Below, one piece after another: positions 25,701 to 35,116 of a stretch of DNA of 64,000 bases; the stretch's first letter is position 1; every line of letters starts with the position of its first letter. The DNA lies in the NCBI GenBank assembly GCA_964630875.1, contig CAZVXF010000004.1, positions 5,294-69,293 of the forward strand. The letters run 5' to 3'. A model generated the notes under the pieces. That model made no database searches and was not told the DNA's origin. It worked only from the letters and a program-made list of their open reading frames with translations. The position numbers and the translations under genes are program-made. Source of the DNA: DAIDHZ01 sp035480255 (GTDB lineage Bacteria > Chlamydiota > Chlamydiia > Chlamydiales > SM23-39).

Positions 25701-28274
25701 TCTTATGCGCGAACACTTGTGAAACAATTGCCAAAGCCAAAAGTAGATCAAATCACAGGACTTTCCCCGTCGATTGCTTTGGAGCAAAAAACAGGTGGAT
25801 TAAACCCACGCAGTACAATTGGAACAATCACTGAAATCTACGATCTCTTGCGCATCCTCTATGCACATTTAGGGACTGCTTTTGACCCAGAAACTGGTGA
25901 AGAGATTAAGCAAATTAGCAAAGAATTTGTTGTGAATAAAGCAATGTCTACATTGATGGGAGAAAGACTCAATATTCTTGCTCCCGTTCAATTAGAAAAA
26001 AAAGAGACTTTTGATGATTTCAAAGCGCGCCTAAATCGCGAAGGATACTTGCGCATTCGTCTCAATGGAAAATACTATGAACTTGATGCTGAAATTCCTT
26101 TTGAAAAACATAAGAAAAATGAACTCTACCTTGTCATTGATCGGCTCATTGTGGACGACAAGAGCGAAAAGCGCCTCTATGAAGCAGTGGAGCGCGCCGG
26201 CAACATTGTAATTTTAGCCAAAGAAAAGGAAGATCTCTTTTTCAACCTCTCATTTGCCGTTGAAAGTTCAGGAAAATCATTTTCGCCTATCACACCACAA
26301 ACGTTCTCATTCAATCATGACGCTGGGATGTGTCATGAATGCCAGGGTCTAGGCGTCACTTATGGAGCGCACCTTTCAGAGGATCGAAGTCTTGAAAACC
26401 TCTCGATTTTAGATATTTTAGACAGGCTATTTAAAGAAAAAGGGACAAGACAAGCCTATCAACTGGCTGAACTTTATTTTAAAGCGCATCGCATTCCTTG
26501 TGATGTCCTTGTCAAATCGCTTCTCCCATCGCAACTCGATATTCTTTTGAAAGGCGGAGACGAAAAAACAATCAAAAATATGCACGTTTCTTGGAAAGGG
26601 TTAGAATCGGTCCTTGCCAATGCAACGCGCATGGCAAAAACGGAAATCAAAGAATCTCTTCTTCCTCTGATGACAGCATCTACTTGTCCTGCATGTCAAG
26701 GAGCAAGACTCAATCCACTCGCCCTCAACGTACGTATCCAAAATAAATCGATTAGCGATTTCTGCCAGATGACCTTGATTGAAGCAGCCTCCTTCATCAA
26801 AACAATGACTCTTAAAAATGAACAATTCCTGACCGTCACTCGCAATACGATCGAAAAACATCTCGAATTCCTTCTTGCAATCGGTCTCGATTATCTTTCT
26901 TTAGAAAGATCAGCTCCTACCCTCAGCGGCGGCGAACTGCAAAGAATTCGCCTTGCAAAACAGCTAGGATCAGGTCTCACCTCTTGTCTTTACATTCTCG
27001 ATGAACCAACCATCGGTCTACATCCAGCAAACAACGAGCGACTCAATAAGGCCCTCAAACATCTTCGCGATCTTGGGAACACGCTTGTTCTTGTCGAACA
27101 CGACCCGATGACGATTCGAGAAGCAGACTACCTCGTTGATTTTGGCCCGAAAGCCGGCGCTCTCGGAGGACAAATCACGGCCTACGGCACAATTGAACAG
27201 ATTAAGAAAAACCCAAATTCACTGACCGGCGCCTACCTTTCTGGCCGCAAAAAAATTCCTATTCCCAAAAAAAGACGTAGCTTACAAGAATGGATCACAA
27301 TCCAAAACGCCCGTCTTCACAATCTAAAAAACATTTCCTGTGAAATTCCTCTTTCTGCAATCACATGCTTAACTGGCGTTTCTGGTTCCGGTAAATCGAC
27401 TCTTCTAAGGCATCTTTTGAAACCCGCAGCCGAACAAGTCGTCAATAAACGCAAAAAGCCACTCACTCAGCAATATTGCGGAACTACATTTACTGGCCTC
27501 CATCATTTTGAAAAAGTGGTCACAATCGATCAAAGCCCAATCGGACAAACCGCGCGCGCAGACGTGAGCACCTACAGTGAAATTCAACCAGCGATCCGGA
27601 TTCTTTTCTCTTCACTTCCCGGCGCTACGATGAAAGGACTTTCACCTGGTCACTTTAGCCCCAACCATCGCAAAGGAATGTGTCGCACATGCTGGGGTCT
27701 TGGTTACAAAAACATCGACCTTCAATTTTTACCCTCTGTCCAAATTCCTTGTGAAGCATGCAAAGGATATCGCCTGAACCCGATTGCACTCGAAGTGCAA
27801 TACAAAGGCAAACACTTTGGCCAAATTTTTGACATGAGCATTCAAGAAGCGCTCGATTGGTTTGCTGCAATTCCAAGAATTGTCAAACGCCTGAAAACAC
27901 TCGTTTCAGTTGGCCTTTCATATCTAAAACTTGGGCAAGCCGTAGCCTCTCTTTCTGGTGGTGAAGCCCAACGCCTTCGTCTCTCCCGCGAACTTGCCAA
28001 ACGTGAAATCGGCAAAACCCTTTACCTCATCGATGAACCAACAGTCGGCCTCCATAGCGAAGACGTTGCCTTACTCCTCCCTATTTTCCACAACCTTGCC
28101 GACAAGAAAAACACTCTCGTCATCATCGAGCACAATATCGACCTGATCCTCAACGCAGACTACATCATTGACCTCGGCCCTGATGCGGGCCCTCACGGTG
28201 GCGAAATCATCGCGACAGGAACTCCCGAAGAAGTGGCGAAATCCAAAACTTCCAAAACAGCCAAATACTTGTAG
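22701..28274 (+). CDS. uvrA: double-length excinuclease ABC subunit A
   Basis: An 1,857-residue protein equivalent to two fused UvrA copies. UvrA recognises bulky DNA lesions and loads UvrB in nucleotide excision repair. Four Walker A motifs occur (GVSGSGKSS, GVSGSGKSS, GPSGSGKSS, GVSGSGKST), with four ABC signatures (LSGGESQRVRL, VSGGEAQRVKL, LSGGELQRIRL, LSGGEAQRLRL). Zinc modules with CxxC pairs include CPECHG, CPVCRG, CSYCSG, CHECQG, CPACQG and CRTCWG. A normal UvrA has about 940 residues and two ABC domains. The fused form is a known chlamydial trait. No clear ribosome-binding site precedes the ATG, and a hairpin repeat ends just upstream. Confidence 0.95.
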   Translation: MNSPQIVLKKVCVNNLKSVDLTLDPGQLVVFTGVSGSGKSSLAFETIYVEGQRRYIESLSHQARRSLGDLPKPEAESISGIAPTIAIEQKTAGRTPRSTVGTMTGIYDFLRVLYARIGVPHCPVSKEPLAMHSREKIIAELQNSPKDAKLIFLSPYAKGKKGEFQEAFAEIQGKGFTRVKLDGAIVDLSDEISLDKDVAHDIDIVIDRVKGEDHSRIAEAVVLSLEMGQGFFTVYYPDTDEEKMFSQVAYSAKSNLSYGPLEPHDFSFNHPAGMCPECHGIGVASEFDLKKIINEDLSIAEDCCEIAPSYNTVRYGNIYRNLFHVDTPWKKLSEKEKKVFLYGTEKKWTKMVFTHPEKKNRWQEFVHWKGVIQEAKERLNAATSDLYRKKMGAMMIEGLCPVCRGSRIKAYPAETRLGGKKIQELTALSLTSCLQFFDDLKISKIEQQIAGEMIKEIRLRLEFLLNVGLSYISLDRTSPTLSGGESQRVRLSSQIGAGLVGAIYVLDEPSIGLHPSDHHKLIQTILHLRDQENTVLVVEHDVDTIMAADTIVDVGPGAGVHGGEILACGSVQDVINNQRSITGGYLSGRLNMQTSKKRHLHEGIQITGAKHHNLKNLDVKIPLGGLICVTGVSGSGKSSLISDILYPALANHFHGAQLTVGAHQKIGGFEHIDKVIQVDQSPIGRTPRSNPATYIKLFDEIRDLFAKLPESKLRGFTDSHFSFNVKEGTCSYCSGLGQARIDMDFMEDIWVECPQCKGKRFDPEILSIKFKEKSITDILNTDVEHALKLFESIPSIHKKLSLLSEVGLDYMTLGQPSTTVSGGEAQRVKLAKELVRPHTGRTLYILDEPTTGLHFHDVQRLISVLQKLVDLGNTVLVVEHNLDLIQCADWIIDLGPGAGIHGGELIGEGSPETIAKLKTPTGISLAGKLPAIKKKKHAKTSGTTELIIKNATQNNLKSVSISIPRGAMTVFTGPSGSGKSSLAFDTLYAEGQRRYTDTLSSYARTLVKQLPKPKVDQITGLSPSIALEQKTGGLNPRSTIGTITEIYDLLRILYAHLGTAFDPETGEEIKQISKEFVVNKAMSTLMGERLNILAPVQLEKKETFDDFKARLNREGYLRIRLNGKYYELDAEIPFEKHKKNELYLVIDRLIVDDKSEKRLYEAVERAGNIVILAKEKEDLFFNLSFAVESSGKSFSPITPQTFSFNHDAGMCHECQGLGVTYGAHLSEDRSLENLSILDILDRLFKEKGTRQAYQLAELYFKAHRIPCDVLVKSLLPSQLDILLKGGDEKTIKNMHVSWKGLESVLANATRMAKTEIKESLLPLMTASTCPACQGARLNPLALNVRIQNKSISDFCQMTLIEAASFIKTMTLKNEQFLTVTRNTIEKHLEFLLAIGLDYLSLERSAPTLSGGELQRIRLAKQLGSGLTSCLYILDEPTIGLHPANNERLNKALKHLRDLGNTLVLVEHDPMTIREADYLVDFGPKAGALGGQITAYGTIEQIKKNPNSLTGAYLSGRKKIPIPKKRRSLQEWITIQNARLHNLKNISCEIPLSAITCLTGVSGSGKSTLLRHLLKPAAEQVVNKRKKPLTQQYCGTTFTGLHHFEKVVTIDQSPIGQTARADVSTYSEIQPAIRILFSSLPGATMKGLSPGHFSPNHRKGMCRTCWGLGYKNIDLQFLPSVQIPCEACKGYRLNPIALEVQYKGKHFGQIFDMSIQEALDWFAAIPRIVKRLKTLVSVGLSYLKLGQAVASLSGGEAQRLRLSRELAKREIGKTLYLIDEPTVGLHSEDVALLLPIFHNLADKKNTLVIIEHNIDLILNADYIIDLGPDAGPHGGEIIATGTPEEVAKSKTSKTAKYL

Positions 28275-28302
28275 CTGCAAATATTGCCTCATTATATATA
28301 AA

Positions 28303-28466
28303 GAGGCAGTTGCAAAACTCCATTTGGCTCCAAATTTGCCCTTTTTCCATTGGATTCAATTTTTTGCAAATTGCCTAAGACCCAATAGGTTATGTCAATT
28401 TGCACAAATTGAACCAAAGAAAAAATCATCAAATTTTGCGCGCATTGCGAGTTTTGCAACTGCCTC
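28303..28466. mobile_element. MITE-like element, family 1, copy B
   Basis: This 164-base element has perfect 18-bp inverted ends (GAGGCAGTTGCAAAACTC), with TA immediately or two bases outside. Read on the minus strand its interior is nearly identical to copy C at 53.6 kb. It sits 28 bases after the uvrA stop and 27 bases before the pgm start, so it may also act as a bidirectional terminator. Confidence 0.75.
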
Positions 28467-28493
28467 TAAGTATTTTAAACACCTGGGTTACTT

Positions 28494-30116
28494 ATGAATG
28501 TTCACCCTCTTGCAGGTCAAATTGCCCCTTCGTCGATTCTGGCCAATATTCCGAAACTTTTAGATGCGTATTATTCTGAGAGTCCAGATCCGAGCAATCC
28601 ATTAGAAAGAGTCGTTTTTGGTACTTCTGGTCATCGCGGCTCGTCACTTGATCGCGCTTTTAATGAACAGCATATTCTTGCAATTACGCAAGCAATTTGC
28701 GAATGGAGGAAGAAGAATCGTGTGGAAGGACCTCTGTTTTTAGGGATGGATACACATGCGCTTTCAAAGCCAGCATACATGAGCGCCGTGGAAGTTTTGA
28801 TCGCAAACGGTGTAGAAGTGATTGTTTCTGAAAATGATGAGTATACTCCCACGCCTGCTGTTTCACATGCAATTCTTTGCTACAATCGCAAACACAAGAG
28901 ATTGGCTGATGGAATTGTGATCACGCCATCTCACAATCCACCTGATGTAGGCGGCTTTAAGTATAATTCGACAAATGGGGGTCCTGCAGATGTCGAAATT
29001 ACGAAATGGGTTGAATCAAGAGCCAATGAACTTTTAGGAAAAGAGATCCAACGGGTACCTTTTGAACAAGCGATCAAGAGGGCAAAAAGACATGATTATT
29101 TAAAAGCGTATGTTGAAGATTTAGATGCCGTCATTGATATGGATGTCATCAAAGGGTCAAAGATTCATCTCGGTGTTGATCCTCTTGGCGGTGCTGGAGT
29201 TCATTATTGGGAACCGATTGCCAAACGCTATGGACTTGATTTAACTGTTGTGAATCAAGAAGTAGATCCGACGTTTCGCTTTATGTCTGTTGATTGGGAT
29301 GGGAAAATTCGAATGGACCCATCGTCAACTTATGCCATGCAACGCTTGATTGGACTGAAAAGTCGTTTTGACATTGCGTTTGCTTGCGACACAGATCATG
29401 ACCGCCATGGGATTGTGACAAAAAATTGGGGTCTACTTCCTCCGAATCATTATTTATCTGCCTGTATTTTCTATCTATTTCAACATCGAAAACATTGGAA
29501 TCCCTTAGCAGCTGTTGGAAAAACAATCGTGAGCAGTCAGATGATCGATAAAGTAGCGCAAAAGTTAAGCCGCAAACTGTATGAAGTGCCTGTTGGTTTT
29601 AAATGGTTTGTCGATGGATTATTTGATGGTACTCTAGGCTTTGGGGGCGAAGAGAGTGCGGGAGCTAGTTTTTTGAGAAAAGACGGAACTGCTTGGTCAA
29701 CAGATAAGGACGGCATCATCGCTGCTTTATTGTCTGCAGAAATGACAGCGCGCATTGGAAAAGATCCTGGAGAAATCTATCATGACTTGAGCAAAGAATT
29801 TGGCGAATCTTTTTATTCAAGAGTGGAAGCTGCAGCAAACAGAGAACAAAAAGAAAAGCTCAAAAATATCCAGAAAATACAAAGTCAAGAATTAGCAGGA
29901 GAAAAAATAGAGACCATTTTAACCAAAGCACCCGGAAATCATGCCTCGATTGGTGGAATTAAAGTTGTGACAAAAAATGGTTGGTTTGCTGCACGTCCTT
30001 CAGGGACAGAAGATATCTATAAGATTTATGGCGAAAGTTTTGTGAGTGGAAAACATTTAAAGCGCATTTTAGAAGAAGCGCAAGGAATCGTGGATCGTGA
30101 AATTCAAAATACTTGA
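28494..30116 (+). CDS. pgm: phosphoglucomutase (alpha-D-glucose specific)
   Basis: A 540-residue alpha-D-phosphohexomutase interconverting glucose-1-phosphate and glucose-6-phosphate. Motifs include FGTSGHRG at the N-terminus, the phosphoserine loop TPSHNPP (~145-151), the metal-binding DTDHDRHG, the sugar-binding GGEESAG and the C-terminal phosphate-binding RPSGTEDIYKIY. Its 3' end overlaps glgP by 20 bases, forming a glycogen-breakdown operon in which the phosphorylase product is passed to this mutase. Confidence 0.93.
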   Translation: MNVHPLAGQIAPSSILANIPKLLDAYYSESPDPSNPLERVVFGTSGHRGSSLDRAFNEQHILAITQAICEWRKKNRVEGPLFLGMDTHALSKPAYMSAVEVLIANGVEVIVSENDEYTPTPAVSHAILCYNRKHKRLADGIVITPSHNPPDVGGFKYNSTNGGPADVEITKWVESRANELLGKEIQRVPFEQAIKRAKRHDYLKAYVEDLDAVIDMDVIKGSKIHLGVDPLGGAGVHYWEPIAKRYGLDLTVVNQEVDPTFRFMSVDWDGKIRMDPSSTYAMQRLIGLKSRFDIAFACDTDHDRHGIVTKNWGLLPPNHYLSACIFYLFQHRKHWNPLAAVGKTIVSSQMIDKVAQKLSRKLYEVPVGFKWFVDGLFDGTLGFGGEESAGASFLRKDGTAWSTDKDGIIAALLSAEMTARIGKDPGEIYHDLSKEFGESFYSRVEAAANREQKEKLKNIQKIQSQELAGEKIETILTKAPGNHASIGGIKVVTKNGWFAARPSGTEDIYKIYGESFVSGKHLKRILEEAQGIVDREIQNT

Positions 30117-32541
30117 AGAGCTAGCATACGATGTGATCTGGTCGTGGGATCACAAAGCAGACGCAATTTGGAATGCTCTCGATGCAGATCTTTGGATGCT
30201 CACTCGAAATCCAGTCGTTATTCTGCAAACAGTTTCAAAAGAAAAAATCGAAAAGGTTTTATCTGACTCAGAACATAGTAAAACCCTCAATGATTTAAAG
30301 AAAAAAGACCAAATACTCCATAAAAATAAGCAGTGTTGGTTTCAAAAAGCATATACAAATTCAGGCTTGCATACAGTTGCCTATTTCAGCATGGAATTCA
30401 TGCTTAGTGAAATGCTGCCAATTTATTCGGGAGGCCTTGGCAATGTTGCGGGAGATCAACTTAAATCGGTGAATGACTTAGGCGTTCCAGTAGTTGGAAT
30501 TGGTCTTTTATATCAGCAAGGTTACTTTCGGCAAATCATCGAAAAAAATGGAAGTCAGTCCGAATATTATCCCTACAATAGCACGACGCAATTGCCTATC
30601 AAACCAGTGCGTCTTCCGAATGGAGAGTGGTTGCGACTTGAAATACATTTACCGGGATGGACTCTATGGTTGCTCGTTTGGGAAGTGAAAGTAGGTCGAA
30701 CAAGGCTCTATCTTCTCGATAGCAATGATGCCGCAAATTATCCACCGCACAGAGCCATTACAAGTGAATTATATGGGGGCAATTCAGAGCTAAGACTGAA
30801 ACAAGAAATGGTTCTTGGGATTGGCGGTTGGCGTTTACTTGAAGCGTTAGGAATCCATCCAGAAGTCTGTCATCTCAATGAAGGTCATGCGGCTTTTGCA
30901 ATCTTAGAGCGCGCACGCAGTTACAAAAAGAAAACAGGAGTTTCTTTTGAAGTTGCTTTGAGTGCAACAAGAGCTGGAAATCTATTCACGACGCATACTG
31001 CCGTTGCGGCAGGCTTTGACCGGTTTGACCCTGCATTGCTTGAAAAATATTTAGGATACTACGTGTTAGAGGGTCTTGAAATCTCTTTTGAGGATTTTTT
31101 GTCTTTAGGCCGAACCCATCCGAACGAACCGTTCAACATGGCCTATTTAGCCATTCGAGGTAGCGGCGCGGTCAACGGTGTGAGCCATTTGCATCAGGAA
31201 GTGAGCAAGCAACTGTTTAGTCCCCTATTTCCAAGATGGCCTCTTCAGGAAATCCCCATCGGTCATGTGACCAATGGAATCCATGTGCGCAGCTGGGACT
31301 CCTCTGTGGCTGATACCCTTTGGACGCAAACCTGTGGGAAAGACCTTTGGCTTCGCGATGTTGACATTTTGACACAGCAAATGAAAACAGTTCCCGATGA
31401 AAAAATCTGGAAAATGCGCAATGATGCGCGCAAAGAAATGATCGAGTTTGGACGAACCAAACTCTCGAAACAATTGGGAATGAGAGGGGGATCGCCTGAG
31501 GATGTTGAACGTGCTAAACATCAATTCAACACAGATGTCTTTACCATGGGATTTGCAAGACGATTTGCAGATTATAAAAGACCGAACTTGCTTCTCCAAG
31601 ATCCGGAACGGTTATGCCGGATTTTAACAAATAAAGAAAGACCTGCACAACTCATTATCGCAGGGAAAGCGCACCCTGCAGATTTTGGAGGAAAAGACTT
31701 AATTCGGCAGTGGATGCAATTTATTTTGCGACCCGAGATTCGTCCCCATATTGTTTTTATCGCCGACTACGATATGTCAGTCACCGAGCGTCTTGTCGGT
31801 GGCATCGATCTTTGGATCAATACGCCTCGTCGTCCCTGGGAAGCATGCGGCACTAGCGGCATGAAAATCCTCGTTAATGGGGGCCTCAATCTTTCAGAAC
31901 TAGATGGTTGGTGGGCAGAAAGTTATCAAAGAGAAGTTGGTTGGGCGCTTGGGGATGGAAAAGAACATGGAAATGATCCGACACTTGATGCAAAAGATGC
32001 CAATCAGCTCTATGACTTGCTAGAAAATGAGATTATCCCTGAATTCTATCAACGCAACAAGCAAGGCATACCCACTGCCTGGGTGAATCGTGTTCGGCAA
32101 AGTATGGCAGAATTAACACCTCGATTTAGCACAAATCGAGCTGTGAAAGAATATACAGAAAAGTACTACCTTTTACTTGCCGCCAATTATCAAAAACGGA
32201 TCGCAGACAATGGAAAGATTGCGCAAGAAATCGTCAAATGGAGAAACAGCATCAAAGAGAAATTTGCGAAATTATCACTGAAAAGCGTGAAAGCGGAGAC
32301 ACGCGACAAACAGCATTCTTTTGAAGTCCAACTTGATTTGAATGGGCTCGAACCCCAAACCATTCAAGTCCAACTGTTTGCTCTCGGTGCACAGCCAATT
32401 GTCATGAAACAAGAGGGAAATTGTTATACGTGCAAGATCGACGCGAATCGAAGCAAAGAAGACTTTACAGTCAGAGTTGTCCCCTACTTTTCTGATGCTT
32501 TAGTCCCTCTGGAAACAAATGAAATCCTCTGGCAAAAATAA
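30097..32541 (+). CDS. glgP: alpha-glucan (glycogen) phosphorylase
   Basis: An 814-residue GT35 phosphorylase releasing glucose-1-phosphate from alpha-glucans. The pyridoxal-phosphate site is EACGTSGMK with its lysine (~590). Other family blocks are YFSMEFMLSEMLPIYSGGLGNVAGD, HLNEGHAAF, VTNGIH and GFARRFADYKRP. It belongs to the shorter-substrate branch with an N-terminal W-S-W-D start rather than the E. coli GlgP form. The start is a GTG within the pgm 3' end. Confidence 0.92.
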   Translation: MKFKILEELAYDVIWSWDHKADAIWNALDADLWMLTRNPVVILQTVSKEKIEKVLSDSEHSKTLNDLKKKDQILHKNKQCWFQKAYTNSGLHTVAYFSMEFMLSEMLPIYSGGLGNVAGDQLKSVNDLGVPVVGIGLLYQQGYFRQIIEKNGSQSEYYPYNSTTQLPIKPVRLPNGEWLRLEIHLPGWTLWLLVWEVKVGRTRLYLLDSNDAANYPPHRAITSELYGGNSELRLKQEMVLGIGGWRLLEALGIHPEVCHLNEGHAAFAILERARSYKKKTGVSFEVALSATRAGNLFTTHTAVAAGFDRFDPALLEKYLGYYVLEGLEISFEDFLSLGRTHPNEPFNMAYLAIRGSGAVNGVSHLHQEVSKQLFSPLFPRWPLQEIPIGHVTNGIHVRSWDSSVADTLWTQTCGKDLWLRDVDILTQQMKTVPDEKIWKMRNDARKEMIEFGRTKLSKQLGMRGGSPEDVERAKHQFNTDVFTMGFARRFADYKRPNLLLQDPERLCRILTNKERPAQLIIAGKAHPADFGGKDLIRQWMQFILRPEIRPHIVFIADYDMSVTERLVGGIDLWINTPRRPWEACGTSGMKILVNGGLNLSELDGWWAESYQREVGWALGDGKEHGNDPTLDAKDANQLYDLLENEIIPEFYQRNKQGIPTAWVNRVRQSMAELTPRFSTNRAVKEYTEKYYLLLAANYQKRIADNGKIAQEIVKWRNSIKEKFAKLSLKSVKAETRDKQHSFEVQLDLNGLEPQTIQVQLFALGAQPIVMKQEGNCYTCKIDANRSKEDFTVRVVPYFSDALVPLETNEILWQK

Positions 32542-32555
32542 AGCTGTCGTTTAAA

Positions 32556-33455
32556 TCATATTTGATCGCAGCTGGCTAGCGCGAAAGCTGTTTGGGCCTC
32601 GCTTTCCTTTGGGGGGTGTTCTGATTTCAGTAAGTGAACTGAAATTTCATCAAGCGCAATAGAAATACCTTGTTCCTGAAAAGCGCGTTTTACAAGATGG
32701 ATGACCGATGATTTGACTTGAATGCCACTACGCTGACTTCCATCAAACCAATAATAGATGCGCAAATTGACTGCATTTTTTAAAAGGCCATCTACTAAAA
32801 CAGAAGGTTCAGGTTTTTTAAGTATCGCAACATGTTGTTCCAATGCTTCCAAAACAATTTTTTGCGCATCGGAAATGCTATTATCAAGACGAATTGCAAC
32901 TGTGAAGTCATCTCTAAGATTGGGATTTGTTGAAAAGTTACGAATGTGACTTTTATAGACAATCGAATTTGGAATTTGAATATGAATGCCCTCTTGTGAG
33001 ATGAGTTGGGTCACTCTCATCGTCAAACCTTGCACATATCCTTTAAAATTTGCAATTTCTACCAAATCACCCGTCCGAAAAGGATGATTTATGCTCAGCA
33101 ATGTACTGGCTAAGAAATTCTCCGTAATATCACGAAATGCAATCCCCAATATGATTCCAAGTACCCCCGTTCCGCTAATAATTGCAAGAGCTGCAGCGGC
33201 GAGGTTTGCCATTTCAAAAATCAGATAAACGCCGAAGAGGAAGATCAAGATTGAGACCATTCTCACAATCAGATCTTGCGTCAAAGAATTTTCAATTTTA
33301 TGACGAATGATTTTTCGTGTAATTGCCGCTGCGATACGCGAGAAAACCCAAGCAATAAAAAGAACGATAATGCCGATAATGATCGAAGGAATGGAATGAA
33401 CAAATCCTTTCCAATGATTTTGTAAAATATGGACAATTTGACTGAAATCGTTCAC
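32556..33455 (-). CDS. small-conductance mechanosensitive channel, MscS family
   Basis: A 299-residue inner-membrane channel that opens under hypo-osmotic stress. Two to three N-terminal helices lead to the pore helix with Gly/Ala spacing (GTGVLGIILGIAFRD) and then the MscS beta domain (HPFRTGDLVEI, RVTQLISQEGIHIQIPNS). The GTG at 33455 overlaps the stop codon of glnS (GTGA) and is preferred to the TTG at 33470. It is translationally coupled to glnS. Confidence 0.88.
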   Translation of the reverse strand: MNDFSQIVHILQNHWKGFVHSIPSIIIGIIVLFIAWVFSRIAAAITRKIIRHKIENSLTQDLIVRMVSILIFLFGVYLIFEMANLAAAALAIISGTGVLGIILGIAFRDITENFLASTLLSINHPFRTGDLVEIANFKGYVQGLTMRVTQLISQEGIHIQIPNSIVYKSHIRNFSTNPNLRDDFTVAIRLDNSISDAQKIVLEALEQHVAILKKPEPSVLVDGLLKNAVNLRIYYWFDGSQRSGIQVKSSVIHLVKRAFQEQGISIALDEISVHLLKSEHPPKESEAQTAFALASCDQI

Positions 33456-35116
33456 TTCTTTTTCGCCCAAGAATCTTTCAATGTCACAATGCGATTAAAG
33501 ACTGGCTTTCCTGGCTTTGAATCGATCGGATCTACAAAGAAATAACCTTGTCGCTCAAACTGAAAACGATCCCCGCCTTTCGCTTGAGAGAGCGACTTTT
33601 CTAAACGACAATTTTTAAGTACTTCAAGTGAATGAGGGTTTACCTGTTTGAGAAAGTCCTCATTTTCAGTATCGAGTAGTAAAGGATGATAGAGTCTGAC
33701 CTCAGCAAGGGTAGAATTTGAAGATACCCAGTGAATGGTCCCTTTCACTTTTCGACCCGTTGGGTTATTCCCGCTACGCGTTTGGGGATCATAGGTGCAA
33801 TGAACGGCGACGATTTCCCCATTTGGTCCTTTTTCAACAGATGTGCAAGTAATGCAATATCCATATCGGAGACGCACCTCTTTTCCTGGAGCTAAACGAA
33901 AGAAATCTTTGGGTGGATTTTCCTGGAAATCATCTTGCTCAATGTAGATTTCTTTTGAGAAAGTGACAGGTCTGCTTCCGGTTTTTGGAATATCGTGCGG
34001 CCAATAGGATGCCTCTAGCTCCTCTTGCCCTTCATAATTATCGATGATGACTTTTAGAGGATGCAAGACAGCCATTACGCGAGGAGCCTTCGTATTGAGA
34101 TCATCTCTGAGACAAAAGTCAAACTGCGCCATTTCAACCGAACTATTGGCTTTTGCCACCCCAACAAGTTCGCAGAATTTTCGAATCGCCTCTGGCGTAC
34201 ACCCACGTCTTCGAAGACCTGCGATCGTAGGTAGCCTTGGATCGTCCCATCCATTGACAAATTTGCCTTCAACAAGCTGCAATAATTTCCGTTTACTCAT
34301 CACAGTTTGCTGGAGATCAAGACGCGCAAATTCATATTGATGAGGACGAGAAGGAAAAGGTGCTGAGATATGATCTAGAACCCAATCATACACTTCTCGG
34401 TTATTCTCAAATTCAAGAGTACAAATGGAATGTGTGATTCCTTCGATCGCATCAGAAATTGGATGCGCATAATCATACATCGGATAGATACACCAATGAT
34501 CCCCAGTTCGATAATGATGGGCATGGCGAATACGATAAAGAAGTGGATCGCGCATTTTCATGTTCGCAGATGCCATATCGATGCGTGCACGCAGAACATA
34601 TTTACCGTTCGGGAATTCTCCCTTCCTCATACGATGGAACAGATCAAGGTTCTCTTCAACCGTTGCTTTCGCAAAAGGACTGATTTTTCCAGCTTGCGTC
34701 ACAGTCCCTCGATATTCACGAATTTGCTCTTCTGTGAGACCGCAAACGTAGGCTTTTTTGTCGCAAATCAGCTGGCATGCAAATTCAAACATTTTTTCGA
34801 AATAATCTGAGGCATGAAACAGCTTGCCTTGCCAATCAAATCCCAGCCAATGGACATCTTCTTCAATCGATTTTTCGTACTTGATGTCTTCTTTAGTAGG
34901 GTCTGTATCGTCGAATCGAAGATGACAAACACTTTTATATTCTTCGGCAATTCCGAAGTTTAAGCAGATTGATTTCGCATGCCCAATATGGAGAAAACCA
35001 TTGGGTTCAGGTGGAAAACGGGTAATGACTTTGCTTTGATTTTTTCCCTGTTTTACGTCCTCTTCGATGAGGCGCCGAATAAAATCCTTCCCAGGCACTA
35101 TTTCTGTTTCGCTCAT
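33452..35116 (-). CDS. glnS: glutaminyl-tRNA synthetase
   Basis: A 554-residue class I aminoacyl-tRNA synthetase charging tRNA-Gln directly. The HIGH motif is within PEPNGFLHIGHAKS (43-46) and the KMSKS equivalent is VMSKRKL. The C-terminal half has the anticodon-binding beta-barrels of true GlnRS (LAPGKEVRLRYGYCI, FQFERQGYFFVD), not the helical domain of bacterial GluRS. Chlamydiaceae normally make Gln-tRNA by the GatCAB route, so this gene suggests acquisition from another bacterium. It forms an operon with mscS. Confidence 0.95.
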   Translation of the reverse strand: MSETEIVPGKDFIRRLIEEDVKQGKNQSKVITRFPPEPNGFLHIGHAKSICLNFGIAEEYKSVCHLRFDDTDPTKEDIKYEKSIEEDVHWLGFDWQGKLFHASDYFEKMFEFACQLICDKKAYVCGLTEEQIREYRGTVTQAGKISPFAKATVEENLDLFHRMRKGEFPNGKYVLRARIDMASANMKMRDPLLYRIRHAHHYRTGDHWCIYPMYDYAHPISDAIEGITHSICTLEFENNREVYDWVLDHISAPFPSRPHQYEFARLDLQQTVMSKRKLLQLVEGKFVNGWDDPRLPTIAGLRRRGCTPEAIRKFCELVGVAKANSSVEMAQFDFCLRDDLNTKAPRVMAVLHPLKVIIDNYEGQEELEASYWPHDIPKTGSRPVTFSKEIYIEQDDFQENPPKDFFRLAPGKEVRLRYGYCITCTSVEKGPNGEIVAVHCTYDPQTRSGNNPTGRKVKGTIHWVSSNSTLAEVRLYHPLLLDTENEDFLKQVNPHSLEVLKNCRLEKSLSQAKGGDRFQFERQGYFFVDPIDSKPGKPVFNRIVTLKDSWAKKK

